Below, piece after piece: positions 47,808-58,190 of a stretch of 64,000 bases of DNA. The position numbers and the translations under genes were made by a program. The notes under the pieces are model-generated. The model did no database searches. It was given only the letters and a program-made list of their open reading frames with translations, and had not been told where the DNA came from. Every line of letters starts with the position of its first letter. The first letter of the stretch is position 1. Source of the DNA: Coccinella septempunctata (taxonomy: Eukaryota > Arthropoda > Insecta > Coleoptera > Coccinellidae); assembly GCF_907165205.1 (NCBI RefSeq), contig NC_058193.1:21961521-22025520 (forward strand). The letters are read 5' to 3'.

Positions 47808-49161
47808 TACAGGGTGGGCAAAATTGGTGATACCTGAACTACAATTTTTTTACCCAACGAGATAGAGGAAAATCAATGTGCCATTCATGTCGTCCTTTTT
47901 AGAGAAATTTATAATGCCATCAACTGCATTCCTCTTCTTTTGTTTTCGAGTTATAAACCAAAATTTAAATTTGGGCGATTTCAACTTTGGTCATTATTTC
48001 CGTTCCTGTTTGTGCTAGGATATTGAAATGAAAACATTATACAGACTCATGTTTGATAAGAATCCAGTGGCGTACTATGATTTTTTCCAACAGGTATATT
48101 TGCTGAGCTACAACATAAAGTTGTGTTTTTTGTTATGAAAACAGTCGTTTAAAATGACCTAGGTAGAATCGCTATTTTTTTTCCATTTCAGAAATATATC
48201 ATACATCCTACATCGCCCTCATTTTCGTTCAGATATTATGAAAAATATATTTTGTATGTGAATTTCAAATGATTGAATAGGCTGAATCACAGAATAATAA
48301 GTCTCTTTGCATGGTTTAATTATTATTCTGCATTTGATACTTGATTCAATCCTCCATATGATTTGTTGAAATGTTTTATTTTAGCGCATAAGGATGCATA
48401 TTTCCATCTTTACCCTGAACGTATAATCAGCCGAATGTTGGTATTTCAAACAGTTGTCAAATAAGTTAGCTGTTTTTGGTTCTTTTAAAAGCCACAGATA
48501 TTATGAAAAATACAGTTATACATATTATATATTATCTATGTTAAATTTAAAATGAAAAGTATTACGTAAGCTGAATTAAAGATAGAGATCAAATCATGGA
48601 GGATTGAATCAAGTATTCAAACGCAAAATTAAAATTGAATCATGCGTAGAGAGATATTATTCTGTGATTCAGCCTACTTAATACTCAATCATTTAAAATT
48701 CACATACAAACTATATTTTTCATAATATCTGAACGTTTCTGAGGACGATGTATGATGAATGATATATTTCTGAAACGGAAAAAGAATGGCGATTTTACCT
48801 TGGTCATTTTGAACAATTTTCCATAAGAAAAAACACAACTTTATGTTATAGTTCAGCAAATATACCTGTTGGAAAAAATCATAGGACGGCACTGGATTGC
48901 TATCAAAAAGTGTCTCTATAATGTTTTCATTCCAACATCCTAGCACGAACAGGAAAGGAAATAATGACCAAAGTTGAAATCGCCCAAATTTAATTTTTTT
49001 TTTCAATTTTGGCCTATAACTCGAAAACAAAAGAAGATAGAGAAATCCAGTTGATGGCATTATTAGTTTCTAGAAAAAAGACGAATGGCTCATTCATTTT
49101 CCTCTATCTCGTCGGGTAAAGAAGTTGTAGTCCAGGTATCACCAACTTTGCCCAGCCTGTA
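47808..49161. mobile_element. Foldback element, ~1.35 kb, ends TACAGGGTGGGC
   Basis: Arms of about 555-570 bp (47808-48365 and 48592-49161) are mirrored nearly throughout. The pairs are GGGCGATTTCAACTTTGGTC with GACCAAAGTTGAAATCGCCC, TTTTTTCCAACAGGTATATTTGCTG with its complement, and GATACTTGATTCAATCCTCCAT with ATGGAGGATTGAATCAAGTAT. The loop is about 225 bp. The left terminus is identical over 18 nt to the complement of the end at 18955. The 123-codon minus-strand frame in the right arm is non-coding by all appearances. Confidence 0.92.
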
Positions 49162-49300
49162 CACGTATTTTAAGGTGAGGCTTTTTTTAACAGGAGGTAG
49201 AACTGGTCAAAATGAAGCATTTCACCAATAATCACCTATACAAAACAAAATTAAAAATCGATTTTTACGTGGGAAACTTAAGATTGCCGAATTTTTCTCA
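49162..49300 (+). repeat. Truncated copy of the 44.3-kb element
   Basis: ACACGTATTTTAAGGTGAGG, AACAGGAGGTAGAACTGGTC and CACCTATACAAAAC parallel the left arm of 44332-45209. It abuts the right end of the 47808-49161 foldback directly. Confidence 0.75.
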
Positions 49301-49315
49301 TTTAGTAACTTCAAG

Positions 49316-49705
49316 GTGATAACTATCGTTCCGAGTATCGTTCCAAAACACAATGAAATTGATGGTATCGGTCAAGGAACAAAATCAAAGGATACTATTG
49401 CTTCAGCAACGTTTCAGCTTCTTTACTGGTCCTTCTTCAGGCACACTCACAATTTGCTTAGGGAAAACTCCACTTCTTCTACATTTCAGAAGGAAAATTC
49501 TATTATTAACTGCTCTCGCCAACCTATCATTATCAGGTGCCCACCTGTGGAGTGGAGTTTTCTCTAAGCATATTGTGAATGAGCCTGAAAAGGACCCAAT
49601 AAAGGAGCTGAAAAGTTGCTGAAGAAATAGTATTCTTTGATTTTGTTCCTTGACCGATACCATCAACTACATTGTGTTTTGGAACGATACTAACAGTTAT
49701 TATCT
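49316..49705. mobile_element. Foldback element, ~390 bp
   Basis: Arms of about 170-180 bp meet near 49510. GTATCGTTCCAAAACACAATG at 49336 is mirrored by CATTGTGTTTTGGAACGATAC near the right end. The same predicted peptide (MVSVKEQNQRIL...) reads from both strands because of the palindrome and is not a gene. On the minus strand near 49400-49440, CCTGAAGAAGGACC and GCTGAAACG again resemble the ribozyme-like motif of repeat B. Confidence 0.85.
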
Positions 49706-49952
49706 TGGTTTTTAGAGAGTATAAAAAGTGTAGAGGGTCCCAATGAAAAGACGAACATTTTAATTAAAATTTGATATTCGAACCAAATGATATCTTTCGC
49801 AAGTGGAACATTTTTTTTTAAATTTGTATCGAGTGTACCTCAGTGAATAAAAGCTTCGCACACATTTGAATGAACTATTTTTGAACGAGGTAGTAATAAA
49901 GGTGAAAATTTAAATTCACATCTGTTTATTATCAGCTCTACTCTCAAACTAA

Positions 49953-50077
49953 CGGCCGGTTTCATAATCAAACCTAACGTTACTTTAAGCTTAAAGCTTC
50001 CTTTAGTGTCATTTTTAGTAGGGTTAAAGGAAGCTTCAAAATTAAAGTGACTTTAGGTTTGATTATGAAACCGACCG
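49953..50077. mobile_element. 125-bp hairpin MITE
   Basis: CGGCCGGTTTCATAATCAAA at the left is mirrored by TTTGATTATGAAACCGACCG at the right. The inner parts AGCTTCCTTTA and TAAAGGAAGCTT also pair. A small non-autonomous DNA element; a decayed copy lies near 39680. Confidence 0.85.
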
Positions 50078-50149
50078 ATAAAACACTAACATTAAAAATT
50101 CCACTACTTGGACTACTTGACGGAGAATTTTTTCGATCTACCGTTACTA

Positions 50150-50360
50150 TGTATTCATAATGAAATATAGAACTCGGTTAACTTTCCGACTCGAGCACCA
50201 AGCCCACAGGAGTGGAAAATCATCATTAGTAGATTATTCCGAAGTAATCTGTGGCTCCAGAAACTGCAATTCATTTTCACAAGGGTCAGTCCAGCATCCG
50301 GAAGCATCTGCAACTTTTGCAAGCCCCGATATGCCCAGCCGGATATTCAGATTCTGAGCG
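50150..50360. other. Short CpG-richer segment
   Basis: A 65-codon plus-strand frame from 50160; nothing recognised. Confidence 0.25.
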
Positions 50361-50812
50361 AACACGTAATAGGAGGAGCCGGGCAAAAGAAAGTATTTAG
50401 CATGCTTTTTTCCATTAACAAGCGACTTTTACGACCTATGAGCTAAGTGTTTTATGCGTCTAGTATACACATTTTTATGCCTGATCTCTTTCTCACTCCC
50501 ACCAGTTATATTTTATGACTATGGCCTGAGCACTTTCTTGATAACGTTTTGTTATTTTCGTAATTTTACGGTATCTCAGTTCCTCTATTCGCCAGTATAT
50601 TTCGCTTGCAGCAGGATTGAATTAATTTTAAGAGCTAAAAATGAACGTCCCTGCGATGGTTATCGAAAAGATACGAATATGAATAATTTACATCATATAT
50701 TCTGACGTCACAAAAGCTAAGATAATATTGGGTGTATAATTTTTTTGTGTGACGGAAAAAATATTCAGCATGCGTATCAATTTTGATTAGTTATATGGAA
50801 TGGGATATAAGC

Positions 50813-51460
50813 GTGTCGAAAGTTAAAATTCGAAAAATTCCCAAAAAGATGGGGTCGATTAAAAAAAAAAGTCAAGACTGAACGGTCGCACCGAGCTCGA
50901 TGAAATTTCGAGATGTTCCATTGGAAAATTGCTCTTTTAGGGTATGTGTCACATTTGGATCTGCGATGATTTTTCTGGGAGATACTTGTGCCGGAAGTTG
51001 ACCTTCGAAAAATCCCGGAAAAGATGGGGTCAGTTAAAAATTTGTCAAGAACTAACGGTTTCACGGAGGTCGATGAAATTTTGAGGTTTATTAAATGAAT
51101 AGTTGTTATTTTAGAATATGTATCACACTTAGTTTTACGATGATTGCTTTGGGAGATACGCGTGTCGAAAGTTGACCTTCGAAAATACCGAAAAAGATGG
51201 GGTCATTTAAAAATTTTTGAAGACCAAAAGGTTGCACCGATGTAGATGAAATTTCGAGATTCATTACAAGAAGAGTTGCCCTTTCAGAATGTTCATAACA
51301 TTTAGATCTACGATGATTATTCTGAAATAAACGCGTGTCGTAAGTTAACTTGAAAAATTCCCAAAAATGTGGACAGTTAAAAATTCGTCAAGACTTAACT
51401 GTTGCACCGAAGTCGATGGAATTTCGAGATTTAGTACTGCTGATTTTATTTCTCTCTTCA
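50813..51460. repeat. ~174-bp tandem repeat, nearly four units
   Basis: The phrase GTGTCGAAAGTTGACC...TTCGAAAA recurs with AGTTA/AGTTG at 50821, 50996, 51170 and 51343, spacings of 175, 174 and 173. Each unit contains AAAAAGATGGGGTC, AAAATTTGTCAAGA, a GGTTGCACCGA block, GATGAAATTTCGAGAT and a TCAGAATATGTATCACA block. Divergence between units is considerable. The same unit occurs twice at 24290-24640. Confidence 0.9.
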
Positions 51461-51518
51461 AAAAAGAATAAGTTTCAGTGTAGTTTTCTTTCAAACATAT
51501 AGCTTATCAAATATATAA

Positions 51519-53273
51519 TATACAGGGTGTTTCATTGGGAAACAGAAATACTTAACAGGCGGATAAGTTGCACCGAGATGGTTCTGGAGACACTACATTT
51601 ATTGCCTCTTACTATATTCATAGCCAAGAAACAGGATGTTTTATGAATTTTGCTCGTTTCTTCCTGAGGCATAACAGACGAACCACCCGTTATTTTTTCT
51701 TCATATTTGGCAATCGTGTTTCTTATTTAAAGCTCAAATGTATCATGCACTAACCCCAAGGAAAATCCAGATCCGGGTTGACAAAAAATTATGAATCGTT
51801 CGAATCCTCGAAACAACACCATGTAAATCGAAATTTCGGAAATTTGTTTCAATATTTGCAAGGAGCACAAAAAACTAAACAAAGGAGTGAGCTTCAAATT
51901 TCCGCGCAGACAGTTTTACTGCACAAATTTTTAACGTAAAAGTGGAGGTTTTTAGAACTTGGATTACTGAAAATGATTTGAGGTGACTTTTACTGATGAA
52001 TTGTCAAAACTATTGAATCCATAATTATTTTAAAATTACTTAGTAATTATTTATTACAGTGGTTTTCCTTTTTATAGCTGCAGACCATTACAGTTTGTAT
52101 TTTTAAGTAGCTCTCTCCATCTTGTCATGTCCAGAAAAAAATAAGGCCCTGTATGTACATAACTGATTATCGAAATTGATAGTGCTTTGATATTGTTATT
52201 GAATGTTTCAGTAGAAGAATTGAGATGAATCAGGTCCATTTCATTTTGGTTCAAACGATCATGTACATGTTTTCAAATAAAAAAATGAATAAAACAAACA
52301 TAAATAAAAAATTGAAAAGAAAAAAACTACATAAACTGCTCTAATTATCCTCCATATTGATCTTAACATTTCCTTGCTTTTCCGAATTAAATTCGGAATG
52401 TTCTTTATTTTCTGGCTAGCTTCTTCTATTTTTATAATAAGCTGATCCCGAGTATTGATCTTAGAGGAATATACTAGTGTAACCCCAAACATGATAAGAT
52501 CTACGGGGATTAAAATAAGGATACCTTCATTTATGTTTGTTTTGTTCTTTTTTTTTATTTTGATAACATGTACATAATTGTTTCAACAAAAATAAAAAGA
52601 TCTAATTTATCTCAATTATTCCACTGAAACATTCAATCAGTTATGTAGATACAGGGCCTTCATTTTTTCTGGAAATGTCCAGAGAGTAACTTAAAAAGAA
52701 AAACTGAAATGATCGGGAGCTATAAAAATTCAAACCAAGATAATAATTGATCACTAAGTAACGTTAAAATAATTATGGATTCAATAGTTTTATTAATTCA
52801 TTATTAAAAGTCACTACAAATAACTCTCAGGAATCAAAGTTCTTGAAAACTTTTACGTTGAAAATTTGTACAGTAAAAGTGTTTGCGCGAAAATTTAAAG
52901 CACACTCCTCAGTTGAGTTTTTTGAGGTCTTTTCAAATATTGAAACAGATTTTCAAAATTTCGATTTACAGGGGGTTGTTTCGAGGATTCAAACGATTCA
53001 TAATTTTTTGTTAACCCGAACCTGGATTTTCTTTGCGGTTATTGCATGATACATTTGAGCTTTGAATAAGGAACACGTTTGCCAAATATGAAGAAAATAT
53101 ACCGAGTGGTTCGTCTGATACGGCCTCAGGAAGAAACGAGAGAATTCATAAAACATCCTGTATCTCCGCTACGAAGACAGTAAGAGCCAATGATTGTGGT
53201 ATCTCCAGAACCAACTCGGTGCCACGTATACGCCTGATTTCTGATTTCTGTTGCCCAATGAAACACCCTGTAT
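51519..53273. mobile_element. Long foldback element, ~1.75 kb, mariner/Tc1-type ends
   Basis: The ends TATACAGGGTGTTTCATTGG and CCAATGAAACACCCTGTATA are exact mirrors. The arms extend about 750-790 bp inward. The pairs are GGAGACACTACATTTATTGCC against the complement near 53200, CATAACTGAT at 52158 with ATCAGTTATG at 52634, ATCATGTACATGTTTTCAAA at 52258 with its complement near 52570, and AACAAACATAAAT at 52296 with ATTTATGTTTGTT at 52528. The 220-bp centre encodes a transposase C-terminal piece on the minus strand. Flanks read TATA on both sides, consistent with a TA target duplication. Confidence 0.93.
52259..52530 (-). pseudogene. Mariner/Tc1-like transposase C-terminal fragment
   Basis: Read on the minus strand from about 52530, the frame gives LIPVDLIMFG, then VYSSKINTRDQLIIKIEEA, then a helical, basic stretch to about residue 75. 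This parallels the end of insect mariner-type transposases: the L.P.D.F.WG block that holds the third catalytic aspartate, then VY...I.TR..L...I..A and a final basic helix. Here the aspartate is kept (P-V-D), but the usual W is replaced by F and the last G.HFE segment is lost into hydrophobic AT-rich sequence. The upstream two-thirds of the protein is absent. It sits at the centre of the foldback, between the arms, and is certainly inactive. Assignment rests on motif order. Confidence 0.65.
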
Positions 53274-53399
53274 AATAAATATAAAATTGATGTTGGTTGT
53301 GATAATCTCAGCAGAGGACTATAATTTTGGGTGAATCGCTGAACTATACTACGCAGAAATGACACCTAGTGATACTCCTATTAATTCAAGAAAATTTCA

Positions 53400-54060
53400 A
53401 TCGGCATTTCGAGAATGTAGCAACGTCGCAACGTAGCATCAAGAGCTCCAGAGCAAACTGAAATGACTCCAAATTGATATCGCATTCGAAAGATGAATCT
53501 TCATTCTCGCAATTCTGAAAACATAAAGATAACACTTAATAATTTTCCTCTGGTCCCCACGGTCTTGCAAAAGGTGAAAAACGTATCAGTTACCGCGTAG
53601 CCCTCGTAGACATTTATACGATGTGATAGGTGGCTGCGTCGTCGTCGTCCCAAATGAATTACGATAATGTATGGCAGGTTAGAATCGTAGGCGTTTTTCT
53701 CCATATATTTTGCATGCCGGTATTTCGTCGTCGAAATCCGGCCAAGACCTCCAGATAACCGAATCAACGGAATGGCCCAATCCATCTTTTTAAATACGCG
53801 CCCTTTCCATCTCCCCGACGCACCCATTCCGACGGAAATGGCGGAGGTGGTCTACGAACAAAGGAAACCCTAAATTAGAACTGCCACCACCCTTTCGTGT
53901 TTGTTTTCGTTTCGAACGTGGATGGAAACGGAACCAAATTGGTTTTGGGATGATGCGGTCTCGAAATTTGGAGCTACGAAGTCGATACTGGAAAGAATCC
54001 AGAAATTATTATTCGTCTGATCAATCTTGCAGTGATAATTTCTATTTTGCATAAGAACAG
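53400..54060. other. CpG-richer single-copy island
   Basis: A marked GC-richer block. Minus-strand frames of 108 codons (53827-53501) and 60 codons (54052-53870) are unassigned. The first contains an RRRRSHLSHR run, but nothing else suggests a protein family. Confidence 0.3.
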
Positions 54061-54257
54061 CTCGACCGATTCAAAATTCGTACGAGTTATCTGAAGTTCA
54101 AAGCACTGATAAAAGGTAAAAGCCGGTCGAAAAGTTTATTTCGATATATTTCACGAAGTATATTCGAGATTTTTGTCATCACGATAGATTCATTTTATGA
54201 AATTTGACATCTTTGGCTTACTTCTTCAGATAATCATTTTTTAGTAGCATTTTGTTG

Positions 54258-54301
54258 CATTGCTCTGACGACGTCAAATGAGGACGAAACCATGGTCAGT
54301 A
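54258..54301 (+). ncRNA. Hammerhead-like ribozyme core, third instance
   Basis: CUGACGA (54265-54271; N7 is free in the consensus), a short stem GUC/GAC, then GAAAC followed by CAUGGUC. A tiny stem III forms as ACC-AU-GGU with C17 next. The flanking UGCU and AGUA can pair as stem I, with G-U tolerated. As in the other two, one extra base separates the CUGANGA box from stem II. It lies ~450 bp upstream of the LINE relic and may belong to a Penelope-like terminal repeat. Confidence 0.45.
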
Positions 54302-54716
54302 TCTACTCTCTCTCTCGACAAAATGGTATTTCTGTTGATATTTTAGCGATGTAGGTTTTTAAGTCGTTGATATACCATCAGTGGGTGTTATGAATCAGAA
54401 TTTGTTTCGTTTATTAATTTTAATAATAATTTTGGTGTCCACGAGGACCCATTTTAAGGTGTTGCCTCATCGATAATACTTGCTCGTTTCTAGTTTCGTA
54501 GCATAGCGTTAACCCCTCACCATTTATGTCATATTACCATATTACCAATTTATTAAAAATTGACAGTTTCTCGTCAGATGCCTTCGTCATGACACAATTC
54601 TGCGAACTGTCGAAATATTCACGAGACCTGAGACTACTGCGAGACTAATAATAATTTTCGGTATCATCTCTTGGACCACCACCGATTTAGCAGCCTTACA
54701 GAGAAAAATAACGACG
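54302..54716. other. Repeat-like spacer upstream of the LINE relic
   Basis: Contains a CT-repeat tract near 54306 and AATAATAATTTT tracts. No frame. It could be the remainder of the element that carries the ribozyme-like core. Confidence 0.35.
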
Positions 54717-55878
54717 ATGCTGATAAAACACAATAAACATCACCCCAAAAGCTCAATAGAATGTACAAAGCTGTCGCGACACCTTGGGGGTAGAGGAATT
54801 GTTGATTTGTCCAACCGTATGTCTCAGGAATTTGAAGGACTTCGAAAATATATCCTGAACAAAGCTGCTTCGTCAGAACTCCATCGAGTAGTTTGTGTTG
54901 CTGATAGTTCTACACCGTTAAAGCTACAACAGAACCACTTAGAATCCGTCGAACACTCTGCAGAAAGCAAAACTGCAGAAACTGATTGGTAAACCTTCGC
55001 ATGGAAAGCACCAGAACGAGGTCAACCATGATTACATCGACATATCTGCGTCGAACTACTGGTTGACTTCCGGAAGGTTGTTTCCTGAGTCAGAGGGCTT
55101 CATGCTCGCCATTCAAGATCAGGTGATTCCAACAAGAAATTACATGAAATATATCGCCAAGGATGCCTCAGTGGCGGACGATAGCTGTCGTTATGGCTGC
55201 GCGACACATAAAACTATTCAACACATAACTAGGGGATGTCAGAAGTTCGCGTACAAGAATAGATATGATGCTGTTGCCAAGATTCTTCACCAAGAATTGG
55301 CCATAAAATACCAACTTCTTAGCTCAAAAAAGCTTGCCCAGTACAATTACCATCCTGATGCTGTATTGGAAAATAATCATCGCAAGCTCTACTGGGATCG
55401 CATGGTTCTCACAGACCGGAAAATAACTCACAATAGACCTGACCTTATATTGCTAAATGAGGATGAGAACAGAGCACTATGCATCGACGTGGTGATTCCA
55501 AATAATAACAATCTTCTAGATAGGCACCCGGAAAAAATAAAAAATCTCGAGGAACAAACCAGGAGACAGTGGAAATTAAAAGATATCAAGACCATCCCTA
55601 TCGTCATTTCATCTACAGGCCTGATATCGAAGAAACTACCAGAAAACTTGAGGAAACTTCAGTTGGACGGAAATATCCATAGAGTCAAGGCGGTACTGCT
55701 GGGAACGGCGAGAACAGTAAGCAAGTACATGGGGAATGCTGAGGAACACCGTCTGCTCCGTCAGGAAGTGCGGGTGGATCAGGAATTCAACCGACAGCAA
55801 GCAGCCGAAGACGACCACTACCACGAGTCCGAAAACCTGGAAAGGACTCCAACAGAGCCTAATCCTTTTGATATCTGA
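54717..55878 (+). pseudogene. 5'-truncated, frameshifted LINE with restriction-like endonuclease domain
   Basis: Two frames form one ancestral C-terminal polyprotein. The first (54717-54992) has HHPKSSIECTKLSRHLGGRG, the block that follows the reverse-transcriptase domain in this LINE group. The frame then shifts between about 54940 and 54960, and the second runs openly to 55878. In it, CRYGCATHKTIQHITRGC is a CX3CX7HX4C zinc knuckle. About 90 residues further, KLYWDR is followed by RPDLILLNEDENRALCIDVV, the PD-Xn-D core of a restriction-like endonuclease, and then IPIVISSTGLISKKLPENL, a strongly conserved tail in many insect copies. This architecture is that of the R2/R4-type (RLE) non-LTR superclade. 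The RT palm and N-terminus are absent. The 3' UTR probably reaches the AATAAAG near 56108. The long intact second frame suggests moderate age. Confidence 0.85.
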
Positions 55879-56289
55879 GAGACCTGGGATAAGTGAATGT
55901 TCCCCTGGAGAGGAGTGTGAAAGCCGTAAGGCTCAAATCATTGTTTAGACTCTAGACTCTAGATATAGCAGATCAATGAGTGGAGTAAAGATGTAAACAA
56001 AACCAGGCACGAAATGAAGAGAAAAAATATCTTCCCTGCTCTCCCACCATTTATACTCAAAGAATAACGTGAATATAAGATATTTTCCCCCCTCAAATAT
56101 GTATTGTAATAAAGTAATATTGATATTGATGGAATAATTTCATTAGAAATAATGTGTAATGCACGGTTATTGTTTAAACCTAGTTTTCAGATGTTTTTGG
56201 AATAAAAATTTTTGAATCCCCTAAAACTATTATCAAAAGTGGAAAAACATCAATTTTTGGGATTGTCTGATAGGGAAAATTATTTTCTA
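55879..56289. other. LINE 3' UTR and AT-rich flank
   Basis: Follows the LINE stop codon. TAGACTCTAGACTCTAGA near 55946 is a short tandem repeat. AATAAAG at 56108 may mark the 3' end. I could not delimit a target duplication because the 5' boundary is unclear. Confidence 0.45.
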
Positions 56290-57160
56290 ATCATCCTGAG
56301 TGTCTCGAATTATTATGAACGAAAATGAACATGATTGCTTTCCAGCAAGGTCTGCAGGAATTATTCCGTGCCCTAGCAATCATCAGCATTTTTCACAAGT
56401 AACCTGCAACTATAGCAGCCCAGAGTTATCATCCAGCAGAAAACGAATCAATCCTCCCTATCTGAATCAGAAACTGCCGCAATTAGCGCAAACCTCCTGG
56501 TTCGGCCCGCATCACGAGGCTCTTCATGATGACTGGGCCTTTCTTAAGTTCGGATATACCGGGATCTCCAGGGTACGTAGCGTACCGTCACATATACGTG
56601 CAGGGCAATATATCGCCAGTCTCCGTCGGCAGATTTGCAAAAGCCCGGCTTAGAGCGAGAATATACGACCTGGATGATAGTATTTACCATTATACGTACG
56701 TGGATCTTGCCCCAATACCCGACGATGGTTCTATTCTATTTGGCTAATGCATTCCCTCCCGTCTGACGGTGCACATTTCTGATTATTCCCCCTAACTCGT
56801 TGCGGTATATCGATGCGATATTAGAACTGCTGCAATTGTGTAGAAGGAAATATTGTTAGCACTTTGAGCTGGCATACACGCGAAATTAAGCTTGCTCTCG
56901 TATAATATAGGGTTCGGTGTATCGGTGCCGCGAGGTCAGGAGGCACGTTTGAATTATTATGTATCATACGGGGAAATTGGATTTGCTTAATCTGGTGGGT
57001 GTTACCGCATAGCCGGTCTGGAAGCTGCTAGATACCCAAAGTACGATATTTATCCCGAAACTCGAAGAGATTGCGATAACATCGATTTGATGGGATGGGG
57101 GTATTAGAGAAACTATTGGCAAAACTGAGGATGACTCTAAATGATTCATTTGCGGTTTGT
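56290..57160. other. CpG-richer single-copy island
   Basis: A plus-strand 117-codon frame (56300-56653) and a 73-codon frame in another phase overlap; neither is recognised. Composition is clearly different from the repeats around it. Confidence 0.3.
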
Positions 57161-57316
57161 TATTTACAGTATCAAACGGAGGAAATTATTCATACCCCTT
57201 GAAACTTTTATACTCAAGGTTTCAAAAGCTGCATTCACCAAAGAAATAATTCAACAAATGAGAAAAGCACTGATGTGAAGGAGCTTTTGCGAGGTTTTTC
57301 GAATTTATACTTAAGT

Positions 57317-57485
57317 GGGAGCGCCCACCAAAGTAGTGTAGAACTGACATGGCACAAACATGACAAAGGCGATTCATAATTTTCAGATATCGCACATCTG
57401 AGTGAAGTTTCAGTTATTATTTTGCATTGCATTTATCACGAATGTGATATGTCAGTGTTACGCTACTTTGGTGGGCGCTCTCCCC
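57317..57485. mobile_element. 169-bp MITE with ~35-bp terminal inverted repeats
   Basis: GGGAGCGCCCACCAAAGTAG at the left and CTACTTTGGTGGGCGCTCTC at the right are mirrored, continuing inward to AACTGACAT / ATGTCAGT. AAGT flanks both sides (57313-57316 and 57486-57489), a possible 4-bp target duplication. Confidence 0.85.
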
Positions 57486-57523
57486 AAGTCCCACATATTC
57501 AGAGGTACTAATATACAGGGTGA

Positions 57524-58190
57524 GTCTTAGACTCGTACAACTATTTTAACAGTAGATTTTTCAAGTCAAAAGAAATAATCTTTTCCCTTAATATTTTTCT
57601 CGAATCGGCTCGGTTTAAAAGATACAGGCTGTTGAAAAACTATAAAACCATGTTATTTTCAGTTCTATCTCACAAAGAGTTTTATCGAATGAAATTCATT
57701 ATAGTTTTTCATTTATTTGATTAATCTTTTTCTGACCCACGTCTTCCAGTTTTCTCATTATGACCATTACGTACCATGAACATACCAAAAATTCAAAGAA
57801 CCCAACTCTTGAAACTAAGTTAAACGCTATCAAATGAATATTTCAAAATTTTGTAAAATAAAAGTATTCTTTAAATTTTCTCAAATAATGCACCGTTTTC
57901 AGGTAATTTGATATTCAAAAATTGAAAAGTATCTGTGAAATTCAAAAAATTGGGTACCTTCTTTGGCTGAATACAACTCTGTTTGAAAGATCCACAGATG
58001 TTTAGTGTCACAGATTAAGCTAGTTATTCTGAAGGTAATTTTGTTTTTCAGGGGTGGCACAGTTCATTATGGAAACTTAAACTGGATATATCTTTTTTTC
58101 AGGGCCGAATTGGAAAAAATGATATAGGAAAAAATGTTTATTTTGACCTAAAAAATCTTCTGTTGAATGATTTGTATGAGTCACCCTGTA
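57524..58190 (+). mobile_element. TACAGGGTGAGTC inverted-repeat element, full-length copy 5
   Basis: Best-preserved member, 667 bp. It begins TACAGGGTGAGTCTTAGACT, then ATTTTAACAGTAGATTTTT, and ends AAAATCTTCTGTTGAATGAT, then TGAGTCACCCTGTA. The terminal inverted repeats are about 45-60 bp and TA borders both sides. The interior has the TTCTATCTCACA, CCCAACTCTTGAAACTAAGT and GGGGTGGCACAG blocks shared by all copies and no coding frame. A non-autonomous element, probably mobilised by a Tc1/mariner-type enzyme. Confidence 0.93.

Noticed and set aside
48689..49060. 123-codon minus-strand open frame
   Set aside because: It sits in the right arm of a foldback. The mirrored left arm has no matching intact frame and the product has no recognisable motif.
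49353..49666. Two similar open frames on opposite strands (MVSVKEQNQRIL...)
   Set aside because: The same peptide on both strands is a direct consequence of the palindromic foldback at 49316-49705, not evidence of a gene pair.
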